DNA of 64,000 nucleotides from Parageobacillus sp. KH3-4 (GTDB taxonomy: Bacteria; Bacillota; Bacilli; Bacillales; Anoxybacillaceae): NCBI RefSeq assembly GCF_022846435.1, contig NZ_AP025627.1:2886001-2950000 (forward strand). The letters are read 5' to 3'. A model generated the notes under the pieces. That model saw nothing but the letters and a program-made list of their open reading frames with translations. It made no database searches and had not been told where the DNA came from. This document shows, one piece after another, positions 9,254 through 18,361 of this stretch (the stretch's first letter is position 1; the number at the start of each line of letters is the position of its first letter). Both the position numbers and the translations under genes were made by a program.

Positions 9254-10732
9254 TTATGAAAATGGATATTGACGAGGTTGTTTTTGAACAGACACCCATT
9301 TAACGGTCGTAAATTCCTCAATAGCCCATTCACCACAGTAACGTCCTAAACCTGAATATTTTTCTCCGCCAAACGGAACATTTGGTTCTACATTGATCGA
9401 TTGGTCGTTTACGTGAATCATACCTGTTTTAATTTTTCTCGCTACATGAATGCCCCGTTCTAATGAGCAAGAGAATACAGCCCCACTTAATCCAAATGGA
9501 GTTCCATTGGCCACTTCAATCGCTTCTTCCTCACTATCAACAGGAATGATGACCGCAATAGGGGCAAACACTTCATTTTGGGCAGCTGCCATATCATTTG
9601 TCACATCACCTAGAATATATGGATAAATCAAGTTCCCTTCCACTTTTCCTTCATGAATTAATGTTGCCCCTTCTTTAATTGTTTGCTCTACTAACTGAAT
9701 AGCTCGGTCCACTTGCTTTTTATTAATTAGCGGGCCAATAACTGTGTCATCTTCGGACGGGTTCCCAACTTTTATGGCCTTAGTGGCTTCTTTGAATTTT
9801 TCTACAAACGGTTTATAAAGTTTCCGATCAATGATAATCCGATTAATCGCAATACATATTTGACCTGAATGCATATATTTACCAAATGCTGCTGCAGATA
9901 CAGCTTGATCCACATCGGCATCATCAAGTACGATAAAGGCATTATTTCCCCCTAATTCAAGTGCAGGTTTTTTCAGATTTTTAACAGCTAATGCCCCAAC
10001 ATGCTGCCCTGCTTTTGTTGATCCAGTGAAAGAAATAACTTCAGGAATTGGGTGCTCGACAAAGTAATCGCCGATTTCTTCAAGGTCAGCCACTGTTACA
10101 TTTAACACACCTTGTGGAAGCCCAGCTTCTTCAAAAATTTTCGCGATAATGAGTCCACCGGAAACCGGTGTTTGATGATCCGGTTTCAGCACCACGCCAT
10201 TTCCTGTTGCAATCGCTGGAGCGACGACGCGAATGGTTAAATAGAATGGCCAGTTCCAAGGCGTGATGGCTCCTACGACTCCAATTGGCTCGCGATAAAC
10301 ACGGTTTTCTTTTCCGGGAATGAGAGATTCACGAATAGAGCCTTCCATTTGTAATGGATATGTTGCTGCTTTTTTTACATCCGCAATGGCACAATCCACC
10401 TCAATATTTGCTTTTAATTTTGTACTCCCAGATTCTTTCACGAGAATTTCAACAATCTCTTCTCTTTTTTCCTCAATGAGTTGCGCAACTTTTTCTAAAA
10501 CACGAATACGTTCATACGCGGAGGTTTGCCCCCAACTTTTTTGAGCTTTTTGTGCTGTTTCATACGCTTCATTGATATCTTCTTTGCTAGCATAGTTAAA
10601 GGTGACAAGCACTTCGTTATTGTATGGATTTGTCACAACACATTCTCTATTGCTAGATCCATATTTCCATACACCACCAATAGGCATTTTTCTCCATTCA
10701 GAAAACTTTTCAACTGTTTTTGCTTCTGACAT
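9254..10732 (-). CDS. Aldehyde dehydrogenase (NAD(P)-dependent, YfmT/vanillin-dehydrogenase-like)
   Basis: This 492-residue protein is an aldehyde dehydrogenase superfamily member that oxidises an aldehyde to the acid. It shows TPWNWPFYLTIR, the cofactor motif ISFTGSTKAGQ, the general base in LELGGNNAFIV, the catalytic Cys in SGQICIAINR, and the C-terminal PFGGEKYSGLGRY. The FTTVKWVSVQ end and TPWNWPFY resemble aryl-aldehyde dehydrogenases such as B. subtilis YfmT, so benzaldehyde or vanillin-like substrates are possible. The ATG at 10732 has an AGGAGG site. A cre-like box lies 27-40 bases upstream, suggesting CcpA repression. Confidence 0.9.
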   Translation of the reverse strand: MSEAKTVEKFSEWRKMPIGGVWKYGSSNRECVVTNPYNNEVLVTFNYASKEDINEAYETAQKAQKSWGQTSAYERIRVLEKVAQLIEEKREEIVEILVKESGSTKLKANIEVDCAIADVKKAATYPLQMEGSIRESLIPGKENRVYREPIGVVGAITPWNWPFYLTIRVVAPAIATGNGVVLKPDHQTPVSGGLIIAKIFEEAGLPQGVLNVTVADLEEIGDYFVEHPIPEVISFTGSTKAGQHVGALAVKNLKKPALELGGNNAFIVLDDADVDQAVSAAAFGKYMHSGQICIAINRIIIDRKLYKPFVEKFKEATKAIKVGNPSEDDTVIGPLINKKQVDRAIQLVEQTIKEGATLIHEGKVEGNLIYPYILGDVTNDMAAAQNEVFAPIAVIIPVDSEEEAIEVANGTPFGLSGAVFSCSLERGIHVARKIKTGMIHVNDQSINVEPNVPFGGEKYSGLGRYCGEWAIEEFTTVKWVSVQKQPRQYPFS

Positions 10733-10758
10733 ATACCATTTCCTCCTATAAAAAATAT

Positions 10759-10772
10759 GTAAACGCTTTCTT
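10759..10772 (-). promoter_or_regulatory. CcpA cre-like box before the aldehyde dehydrogenase
   Basis: The minus strand reads AGAAAGCGTTTACA, which matches the catabolite-response consensus TGNAARCGNWWWCA at 13 of 14 positions. It lies between the likely promoter and the start codon, where CcpA binding would block transcription. Confidence 0.65.
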
Positions 10773-10857
10773 TTTAAATTTAATATAGATTCGAGATATT
10801 GATTTTAAAAATTTTATTTTTTAATCTTTAAATTTTTATTATTGATGGCGTTGATGA

Positions 10858-11335
10858 TATACAAAGTTTTGTGTGTAAATATTTTGCAAGATCAAAAGAA
10901 AAAGGCAGGGTATTCTCTGAAACAAAACATTCCAGAGAAAGGAGTACCCTACCTATATCTAAAAGCATGCCGAATGTAGACTGGGTCAATCAAATGGAAA
11001 GTGAGATTCGCCAGTTTGCAAAGGAAAAATTGGAGCTAATCATGCGTGAAGAAACAAAAAGCAACTGAAAAAGTCGTCTATTTGCCCATTCAAGATTTTA
11101 CGAGAAATGGGCAGGTCGAAAGTTACGAGGATTTGTCGGAGCGCAGGAAGCCCTTCAACGAATGTCGGAAGAACGTTATTGTTAACCAAATAATGTAAAT
11201 TAGCAGAAGAGGATTCTTTCTTTCCACACAAGAAACGAATATTCCGTCTCCTGTGTGAAGGAAAATCGTTCACTATCCATTCCAAATCCATTTCAGAAAC
11301 CCCTACTATCTTGCATTACACAAAATTCTTGACGG
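10858..11335 (+). mobile_element. IS256-family remnant with internal deletion
   Basis: Imperfect terminal inverted repeats (TTTTGTGTGTAA near 10867 and TTACACAAAA near 11316) bracket about 475 bases. Inside, 10967-11056 encodes the start of a transposase (QFAKEKLELIMREE), and 11094-11178 encodes its likely C-terminal end (WAGRKLRGFVGAQEAL) in another frame. About 1 kb of the middle is missing. The family call rests on the protein ends and is moderate. Confidence 0.6.
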
Positions 11336-11783
11336 TACCAGCCAAGCCGTTGAATTATATTAACAAAGAAGATGTAAAATGCCATACTTTTGCGTGTTTT
11401 TGGCAATTAAAAAATGCATGAAATGGCAAATAAGAATATTCAATGATCTGTATAAAATTTCATACCTGTTGTCGCTTGACATGGAGCCTCTGCGGGCATG
11501 CTTTCTGGCAAAGGGGGCAAGCCACAGGACTTTGCAAGGCATATAAGCCTATCATACCCGCCACTCCATGTAAAGCGGTGAATATGCAATAAATTATGCA
11601 TATCCTTAATTGCCAAACACTACAATTCTTAATTGCCACTAACACTTTTTGCGGGCAAGTATAGTCTCCAAAATCCAAATAGTGAAACACCCCAGCAAAT
11701 GCTGGCGTTAGCGATGACGCATTACAAAAAATAAAGTGGAGATATTTTATCTCTCCAATTTTTATAAAGGATGGGAGTTAATC
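11336..11783. other. Intergenic stretch upstream of the Mrr-like gene
   Basis: About 450 bases. A minus-strand frame (11690-11460) encodes Cys-rich sequence (YTCPQ, CPLCQKACPQ) that may be a zinc-ribbon transposase fragment, but no start site or family match is convincing. Nothing else is supported. Confidence 0.4.
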
Positions 11784-12761
11784 ATGAATTGGTGGATGGT
11801 ACGTGCTGGAGATCGTAATGAGCTTATTCCTGTTTGGAAACAAAAAGGAGTTGCTTCGGTAGGATGGGCGGATTTTGGAAATCCAAAAAACTATCCAACT
11901 AGAGAAGCTTTGATTCAGAAATCCCACGAAATTTATGAAGAAGAGAAACCTGCTACGAGGATTATTTGGGCAAGCCAAGTGTGGAGATTTAGCCATGAAA
12001 TTAAAGCAGGAGATAGAATCATTACATATGCTAAAGATAAACGTGAATACTTGGTAGGGATCGTTACCAAAGAGCACGAATATAATGAAACAATTGTAGA
12101 TAAACATTATCCAAATGTAATCCATGTAAAATGGGAAAAGAAGCAAATTCCTCGTGACCAATTATCACAAGAAGCGAAAAATTCCCTTGGCTCTACGCTT
12201 ACGGTTTTTCGTGTAGACAATTGGGGAGATGAATTGGAAAGCCTATTAACTGGTAAAGAACAGACAACAAGTGAACCAGAAAATAGCGAAGAGGAAGTCA
12301 TCAAAAATGATTTTGTTCAAAAAGCATTGACCATGATTCAAGATAAAGTTGACAAATTAGACCCGTGGCAAATGCAAGAATTAGTCGCTGGATTGTTGCG
12401 AGCCATGGGATATAATGTGAAAGTCAGTAAAAAAGGTCCCGATAGAGGAGTCGACATTTTAGCTCATAAAGATGCATTTGGTTTCGAAAAACCGATTATT
12501 AAGGTACAGGTAAAACATCGCAAATCGTCTTCATCAGGCCCTGAGATTCAACAGCTGTTAGGAGCTCACCCAATTGATGCCAACAGTATATTTGTATCAA
12601 CTGGAGGATTTACAGCAGCTGCTGAAAATATAGGAAAGCAGCACAATGTCAAGCTCATTGATTTAGAAGAATTAGTAAAACTAATTGTCCAGTGGTACGA
12701 TAAAATGCCAAGCGAAACAAGATCGTTGTTGCCCCTACAAAAAATATATATTCCAGAATAA
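11784..12761 (+). CDS. Mrr-type restriction endonuclease with N-terminal PUA/EVE-like domain
   Basis: This 325-residue protein starts at the ATG at 11784, behind AAAGGATGGGAG (a GTG at 11736 is in frame but has no site). Residues 1-150 (MNWWMVRAGDRNEL, AGDRIITYAKDKREYLVGIV) resemble the EVE/PUA-like modules that read modified bases. Residues 185-310 are an Mrr catalytic domain: LDPWQMQELVAGLLRAMGY, the PD-(D/E)XK core GPDRGVDILAHKD (about 218) and IKVQVKHR (about 240), then SIFVSTGGFT. Such proteins cut methylated DNA without a partner methylase (type IV restriction). The gene is isolated, flanked by IS remnants, and ends in a clear terminator. The target modification is unknown. Confidence 0.85.
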   Translation: MNWWMVRAGDRNELIPVWKQKGVASVGWADFGNPKNYPTREALIQKSHEIYEEEKPATRIIWASQVWRFSHEIKAGDRIITYAKDKREYLVGIVTKEHEYNETIVDKHYPNVIHVKWEKKQIPRDQLSQEAKNSLGSTLTVFRVDNWGDELESLLTGKEQTTSEPENSEEEVIKNDFVQKALTMIQDKVDKLDPWQMQELVAGLLRAMGYNVKVSKKGPDRGVDILAHKDAFGFEKPIIKVQVKHRKSSSSGPEIQQLLGAHPIDANSIFVSTGGFTAAAENIGKQHNVKLIDLEELVKLIVQWYDKMPSETRSLLPLQKIYIPE

Positions 12762-12766
12762 TATAC

Positions 12767-12803
12767 AAAAGAGCCGTTATTTTCAAGTAAGGCTCTTTTC
12801 TAT
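12767..12803 (+). terminator. Terminator of the Mrr-like gene
   Basis: AAAAGAGCC (12767-12775) pairs with GGCTCTTTT (12791-12799) and is followed by a T-rich tail. Confidence 0.85.
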
Positions 12804-13598
12804 TTTGAATAAGTATATCTTAATTGCATACGACCAAGAAGAGGTTACTTTCTATTGGAATAGTGATTTATAAATCTGAATGGCTATCCCGCATTTTTAC
12901 CATTAAATAAAAATAGAGTCATTTTAATCAGATAACCTCTGTCAACTCACCATTTCATCCACAAACAATGCTGTTCTCATTTTCGCTAATAATGGTAGCC
13001 GATCCCATAGCTTGAGAAATTGCTGTATGCCAGGCAAGGCAATACTATACTTCGCATAAGGATCTTCCATTCGTTGCAGTATTTCTCCCAATATCGTTAA
13101 GAAGTAATTTACATTCAAATGCACATAAAAATCCACTGTCTTAAAAATAATACACATTTTATGTAAAAAATTCTAAAGAGTAGACACGATCATGATTTCC
13201 AATTGAAACAGCGAACATGCATGGTCTTACGAAATCAACTCACTTTTAGCATTCTTATTTCGATATATTGACTTGCTGTCGCTGCCGGAAATACCGTATG
13301 TGCAACACTACCAATAAAGAGTGAAATAATGCCTTTTTATTTAAGAGCAATAAGGTTGCCCAATGCAAGCCCATTTGTCCGTCAATATTTGCAAATCGCT
13401 CCCTAAAAGACAAAATAATCATCCTCTTCTATTGTTTTACCTTCCCTATACCTACAGTTATATAATTCTACTATCCTGCCCGTAGCCGCTCATGCCGTAT
13501 TTCACGGCACCACACTGTTCTTCTACGAAAGGCGAAAATCATACCGCATCTATACGGGGCGCCATCGGAAGAATGGACATATTAATTTTCAGAATAGT
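12804..13598. other. Stretch of about 800 bases without a supported gene
   Basis: A minus-strand frame at 13157-12942 (71 codons, ending KMRTALFVDEMVS) could be a transposase tail, but I cannot name a family. A short GC-richer block at 13480-13560 contrasts with AT-rich flanks. No ribosome binding site, RNA gene or repeat boundary was recognised. It is probably decayed mobile DNA. Confidence 0.4.
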
Positions 13599-14183
13599 TT
13601 AATAAGAATTTTCAATATGAAAAACGTTAACCTTATACCAAATATCTTTCCAGTTCTTTTTCGTTATCCGTTCTTCGTAAATCTTTGATAGTTCTTTTGA
13701 CTTTTTAAAATAGGGTGTCGGTTTTACTTCCAAGTTAATGACATCATCTACTCCCCAAGGAGCAACCAAGATGATGTCATCTCTTTCATCTAATTTTACA
13801 CCTAAAGACGTTGCTGTTTCCGGAAACTTTGATATCGCATCTACAGAAGATGAATACGGAGGAATGTTATTGACAACGTGCATCCTTGCCTCATTTTTCA
13901 CTGACCAAGGAACGTCAGGAAGAATATTTCCTAACCTAATTTCTAACTTCTTTTCTTCTAATTCTTCCATATTGGTATCATCAAAATAGATCACATCAAT
14001 ATCTGGAATAGGAGTCCTTTCTTTAAAACCATGTAACACATCCCATATTTTTGAACGAACAAATCCAGCACAGACCCACCAATCAGGCAAATTCAACGAC
14101 TTTACTGCCCTTAATATATCCATCATCCATTCGTCTTCTTTAATCAGTTGAATGATATCTTTCTCATTTTTAATCATCGTCAC
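13599..14183 (-). CDS. Nucleotidyltransferase family protein (DUF925/NTP_transf_6)
   Basis: This 194-residue protein shows DWWVCAGFVRSKIWDVLHG (about residues 34-52) and then IPDIDVIYFD (about 59-68), the GxVR...W and DxD-type motifs of the nucleotidyltransferase-like DUF925 family. Members are uncharacterised; fold and acidic residues suggest nucleotidyl transfer. The start is uncertain: GTG at 14183 sits 7 bases after GGAGG, and ATG at 14177 sits close behind a second GGAG. It is a single gene with no obvious operon partner, in an accessory region. Confidence 0.78.
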   Translation of the reverse strand: MTMIKNEKDIIQLIKEDEWMMDILRAVKSLNLPDWWVCAGFVRSKIWDVLHGFKERTPIPDIDVIYFDDTNMEELEEKKLEIRLGNILPDVPWSVKNEARMHVVNNIPPYSSSVDAISKFPETATSLGVKLDERDDIILVAPWGVDDVINLEVKPTPYFKKSKELSKIYEERITKKNWKDIWYKVNVFHIENSY

Positions 14184-14264
14184 TCCATTTCCTCCAACTC
14201 AAACTTATATCCCTATTTACATAAAAACTAAAATATAGAACATTTTTCGCTAAACTCCCCTTTA

Positions 14265-14320
14265 CTTCAACAAGAAAAGCATTACTCCTCCTTTTAAAGC
14301 AATGCTTCCGTTAGTTGAAG
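14265..14320. repeat. Nested palindrome with CCGTTAGTTGAA arm
   Basis: The outer arms CTTCAAC (14265-14271) and GTTGAAG (14314-14320) and inner arms AAGCATT (14277-14283) and AATGCTT (14301-14307) form one long interrupted stem. The 12-mer CCGTTAGTTGAA also occurs in a palindrome at 19933-19967. It may act as a terminator between convergent or tandem genes. Confidence 0.6.
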
Positions 14321-14397
14321 ATGATTATCCTTGTTCAAAGCTTATTATTTTTAACTCTAAGTAAAAAAGAAGCAGTTCCCCCTTCCCTCAGGCAATA

Positions 14398-15060
14398 TTA
14401 TTCCTTTTCGGCTGCCACAAACCAAAGGTGCAAATCTTCTACTTCTCCGCTCGGATCGGATTCCGTTTGGATGTGAAGCCGTTGCTCCAAGATCCGATAT
14501 CTTGGTTCTAGAATTTCACGGATTTCTTCGTCGGCAAAAAAGTGCAGAGGTTTCCCTTCATGCTTCATAAAAGTGTTTGGTTCGATTTCATCGCCAATTC
14601 CATAGTTATTGGCATCATAAACCGAAATACAAGAAAAAGCAAGAACTCCCTTTGGTTTCAGTAAAGAAGTAACAATATCGAAAAGAGCATCCCTCTCATT
14701 TTTCAAAAACAGGTGAATGACGTTAGATAGATAAATGCCATCAAATTGTTTACGTTCTAGAAACAGCGGATTAAAAAGGTCGTCTACTGCGTAATGTAAA
14801 TTTTCCATTAAATGGACTTTCGCCTGTTCAACTGCGTGTTTAATCGCCAAATCAGATATATCAAACGCAACGACTTCAAATCCTTGTTGCGCGAAATATA
14901 GACTGTTTCTTCCGTATCCACATCCAGGAACCAGCACACTTTGGACCTTGTGACGTTTAAAATGTTCCTTTGCCAGCACAGCGGAAGGGCATGGGATGTC
15001 ACCCCAAATCCGTCCTCCTTGGTACCGTTTATTCCAATATGATTTCATGGAAATGTTCAT
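14398..15060 (-). CDS. Class I SAM-dependent methyltransferase (TehB-like)
   Basis: This 220-residue protein has motif I VLVPGCGYGRNSLYFAQQG (about residues 41-59), then EVVAFDISDLAI with the acidic residue that binds the SAM ribose, and FDGIYLSNVIHLF as motif IV. The N-terminal YWNKRYQGGRIWGD start is typical of tellurite/thiopurine-type small-molecule methyltransferases. The substrate is unknown. The ATG at 15060 follows GGGGGAGAAAT. It is monocistronic, 298 bases from the next gene upstream. Confidence 0.82.
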   Translation of the reverse strand: MNISMKSYWNKRYQGGRIWGDIPCPSAVLAKEHFKRHKVQSVLVPGCGYGRNSLYFAQQGFEVVAFDISDLAIKHAVEQAKVHLMENLHYAVDDLFNPLFLERKQFDGIYLSNVIHLFLKNERDALFDIVTSLLKPKGVLAFSCISVYDANNYGIGDEIEPNTFMKHEGKPLHFFADEEIREILEPRYRILEQRLHIQTESDPSGEVEDLHLWFVAAEKE

Positions 15061-15269
15061 TATTTCTCCCCCAATCTGTAAAGAAAAAATTTTTTCAATA
15101 GTATTTTTCTTATATTCGACTATTCAAGATTTTTTCCTATTAGAAAATGGATAAAGTCTTTTGATATCCCATCTTAACAGTAAACGGGTTCACTTCAGGG
15201 AGGGGAAATGTTAAAAAACACATCAAATAATAAGGTAATTAGCACAAAGTAACGATATAAATCACAAAG

Positions 15270-15304
15270 AAAAACGCCCGGAATAAAAATCCGGGCATTT
15301 TTTT
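15270..15304. terminator. Bidirectional terminator
   Basis: GCCCGG (15276-15281) and CCGGGC (15291-15296) form the stem, with A/T tracts on both sides. It lies downstream of the leftward GNAT gene. Confidence 0.8.
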
Positions 15305-15359
15305 CACTGTTTCTTGTTTCACTGACGCACCTGTTAGTGATATAGGATTGCCTACTACC

Positions 15360-16226
15360 TTAACCAAAAATCTGGGCAGCGATACCATAGAGTGTATGAT
15401 TTCTCGGCGGCAATTGAATTGAATTTTTGACCATCACAGGAGGTTGGCTCACTTTATGAAATCCACATTTTTCTAAATACGTGATGAATGATTCCTGCCC
15501 GTCTGGCACATCAATCCTCAACTTTCCTTGGTATCCTCTTGCAAGGTGTTCGATGATGTATGTTGCTACATCATGGTTAATCGCTACAATAGGTCCAAGT
15601 ATTAAATTAATTGGTCCTTCAATACTCAATCCATACCCCACTATATCCCCGTTATTGTTTCTAACTACTACTCCCTGTTTAGCTTGTTGAATTCTAAATT
15701 TAAGAAACAAGCTTCTATCAGCGCCAATTGCGGATTGGTCCAATTCTTGAAGTTGAGAAAAGTAGGAATCAGTTAATGGAATTATTTCGTATTCTTTATT
15801 TTCATGGTTTGAGTAAAAAGGCATATAGTTATCACTTAAAAACTTATGTACATAAGTAACTGTTTGGAATCCTAATTTTTCATATAGTGGTTTTCCCTCT
15901 TTAGTAGCAATCAGCATAATGGTCGTTTCATCAGATACTGAGTTGATACAAGCCTGAGTCAGCTCCTTGCCTAACCCATTTCCCCTGTAATTTTCGTTAA
16001 CAATTACCATTCCGATAGAAGCCAGCTTATTGTCATAAGGAATAATAGCTGCACTGGAAATAATATCTCCTTGTTCATTTTTATGTCCATATACTATACC
16101 TACCGACATAATTGTATTGATTTCTTGTTCATCATAATCCCAACCAACCGATGCTGAAAGAGCAATAAGCCCAGGTATGTCTTTTTTATTCAATCTATAC
16201 ATTTGAAATCTCGTTTGGCTCTGCAC
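15360..16226 (-). CDS. Two-domain GNAT acetyltransferase (YitH-like)
   Basis: This 288-residue protein has an N-terminal GNAT fold with the acetyl-CoA loop VNENYRGNGLGKEL (about residues 77-90) and YEKLGFQ (about 111-117). A second, degenerate GNAT-like half follows (VVVRNNNGDIVGYGLS, ILGPIVAIN, YLEKCGFHK), as in the YitH/HolE group. It acetylates an unknown small-molecule or protein amine. The start is a GTG at 16226 behind GAGGTG; an internal ATG at 16202 is less likely. It is a single gene followed by a terminator. Confidence 0.83.
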   Translation of the reverse strand: MQSQTRFQMYRLNKKDIPGLIALSASVGWDYDEQEINTIMSVGIVYGHKNEQGDIISSAAIIPYDNKLASIGMVIVNENYRGNGLGKELTQACINSVSDETTIMLIATKEGKPLYEKLGFQTVTYVHKFLSDNYMPFYSNHENKEYEIIPLTDSYFSQLQELDQSAIGADRSLFLKFRIQQAKQGVVVRNNNGDIVGYGLSIEGPINLILGPIVAINHDVATYIIEHLARGYQGKLRIDVPDGQESFITYLEKCGFHKVSQPPVMVKNSIQLPPRNHTLYGIAAQIFG

Positions 16227-16785
16227 GAAATAAACACCTCATTCCTCTTATGATTTTACTAATTACATACGGAACAATTGGACAAATTGTCGAAATGAAC
16301 AGATTGGAATATTTAATTATCTTGCCCATTAGTACAACAAAAAGAATTTATTCCTTATTGAAATAATGCACCCGTTAGCTATCCATGCAGCGAAGCTTCA
16401 TCACAGATGATGGAAATTAATTCGTTCTCCCATGGTAGTTGAATAACTTCCACAAATATATTAACATAAAATTCCATGTAACTTTCAAAAACGCAATGAT
16501 TTTCCTTACTCATATTAGTAAATATAAAAATTTTTAGAATATCACCAACAAATGAATGATATTATGATAAGGGGATGGAAAAAAGGAGATAATTCCTTCC
16601 CGAAGCCCGCAACTAGTCACATATCACAGTACGAACGATACACCCTGAAAAACTTGAATTGCTGGGCGGGAATTTTTATGGAACGAGCAGGAACGAATGA
16701 ACCTGTTGTTGCTTCTTTATAATATAATGTAGGATTAGAGGCATCGGTTCAACACTTGTCAAAAGCATGCCAAGAAATGTGCTAA
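16227..16785. other. Intergenic stretch before an IS remnant
   Basis: About 560 bases without a supported gene. A purine-rich GGGGATGG...AAAAGGAGAT segment at 16572-16590 looks like a ribosome binding site with no surviving reading frame behind it, consistent with deletion of a gene or IS start. Confidence 0.4.
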
Positions 16786-17333
16786 TTGTTAGAAATCATT
16801 GACAAGCATATGACGAATATATTGTTTCTATGCCCCCACGATCAGGTTCTATCTTACTCTACTACAAATCGGGAAGGGTATACCGGGAATACCGATCGGA
16901 CCCGGCGGTGTACCGAAGCTGTTCGCATCTTCATCCGTGCACGCAAAACACGAACCACACAAAAAGCAGTCACTCGCCACATATGGCAGGGCCGCTATAA
17001 ATGAGCAGAGCATTGCGGCATATTCACTCTATGCCTTCCAAAAAAACAATTGAACAAGGTTTTTCCGATATAAAAGAGAAGCATGATCTGCGCTGGGCGC
17101 ATTACCGAGGATTAAAAAATGAAGCACAGGCGATGCTTTCTGTCTATGAATTTAAACCAACTGGCGAATTACCTAATGGGAAGACGAAGCACCGTCTTTC
17201 CTTTTCGTTCGCGTGGCTTTCTGCTCTCTCCACTTTTATCGAAACCATCCCCTATTTATGGAACAAAATGGGTTTCAGACGAATGTCTGAAACCCATTTT
17301 GTCAACTGTCTGAAATTCTTCATGTTCGAATAA
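16786..17333 (+). pseudogene. IS1182-family transposase, frameshifted C-terminal fragment
   Basis: Two consecutive frames encode pieces of an IS1182-type DDE transposase. The first has LSYSTTNREGYTGN and AVTRHIW (16840-17000). The second has the C-terminal KTIEQGFSDIKEKHDLRWAH block (17041-17100) that carries the catalytic Glu region. The N-terminal two thirds are missing. The remnant ends with a perfect 16-bp inverted repeat at 17265-17300 (GGGTTTCAGAC...), probably the terminal hairpin of the element. Confidence 0.75.
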
Positions 17334-17428
17334 TACATCGTGCCAATTACAGCTCATCCAATCTTCCGGATGAAATTCATTTATTTTTGTTATCCAATCT
17401 AACTCCCCCTATGCCAACTTCTTTTGCA

Positions 17429-18361
17429 TCATATGTCTCTGCGTTTAAACACAAATAAAGAAAGAAACAACAATAAAGAGATATAAATAAGCAATATCGT
17501 TACCGAAAAACCAAGGGTCATTCCTTCTATTAACGGCGCTCCCTCTTCATACATACGTAAATCTGTATTGGCAAAAACTAAGTATTTGCTCCAATCGTAT
17601 TTACTTAACAATTGGGCAATAGGGTCGCTGACGAAAGAAGCGACGACTGCCATGATAATGGCAGGACCATTTGATCGCAAAATCGTAGATATCGCAAAGG
17701 CAACGGTCACAAAGAACAAAACAGGCAAGAACTGATAAAAATAAGATTTTAGAATGTCCAGTACGACAGATTGTTCAACCACTTTTCCATCTACTATCTT
17801 TAAGGTAGGATATGAATCTATGCGAAATCCGTATAAAATCAGCCCCTCCATTAACGAAAATAAAGCCAATATTCCGCACAAAATGATGTACAAAGCCACA
17901 ACCGCCGCGAATTTAGAAAGCAGAATTTCCGTGCGGGTTGCCGGTCTTGCCATTAAAAGGTTCATCGTTCCCCACTGATACTCTTTGGAAACCATAGAAC
18001 TGGCGTAAGTAATGAGAATTAAACTGACGATTGGCACTAACTCTGCACATTTATTCATAAATCCAAGGACGCTGTGATGGGTATGCGGCGGAATGTTGTG
18101 TTCCAGACGATATTCATTTAACTTCAATTCATCCTGCAGCCGCTTTGCAGATAAATTCCCTTTCGTCAATTCTTGCTGAATTTTTTCATTTTGCTCTATC
18201 AGCTCTTGCTTCCAATCTGTCCCCGCATGCTTCTCTTTTTGCAGATCTACATATTCCCATCTTCCAAGAATAATAACGGGAACGAGCAATATAATGCACG
18301 GTGCGATGAAAAACTTTTGCTTTACTATCTTTAACAGCTCATTATAAATCAGATTATTCAA
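17429..18361 (-). CDS. ABC-2 type transporter permease
   Basis: This 310-residue protein has six predicted membrane segments. An N-terminal helix is followed by a charged coiled segment of about 70 residues (about 38-105) outside the membrane. Five more helices follow, including VPIVSLILITYASSMVS and the permease motif YQWGTMNLLMARPATRTEILLSK (about 133-155, where the ATPase contacts). It overlaps the upstream ATPase gene by 8 bases. Together they form an ABC exporter of the BcrA/YxlF type, often used for peptide resistance or membrane homeostasis. The substrate cannot be inferred. Confidence 0.85.
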   Translation of the reverse strand: MNNLIYNELLKIVKQKFFIAPCIILLVPVIILGRWEYVDLQKEKHAGTDWKQELIEQNEKIQQELTKGNLSAKRLQDELKLNEYRLEHNIPPHTHHSVLGFMNKCAELVPIVSLILITYASSMVSKEYQWGTMNLLMARPATRTEILLSKFAAVVALYIILCGILALFSLMEGLILYGFRIDSYPTLKIVDGKVVEQSVVLDILKSYFYQFLPVLFFVTVAFAISTILRSNGPAIIMAVVASFVSDPIAQLLSKYDWSKYLVFANTDLRMYEEGAPLIEGMTLGFSVTILLIYISLLLFLSLFVFKRRDI

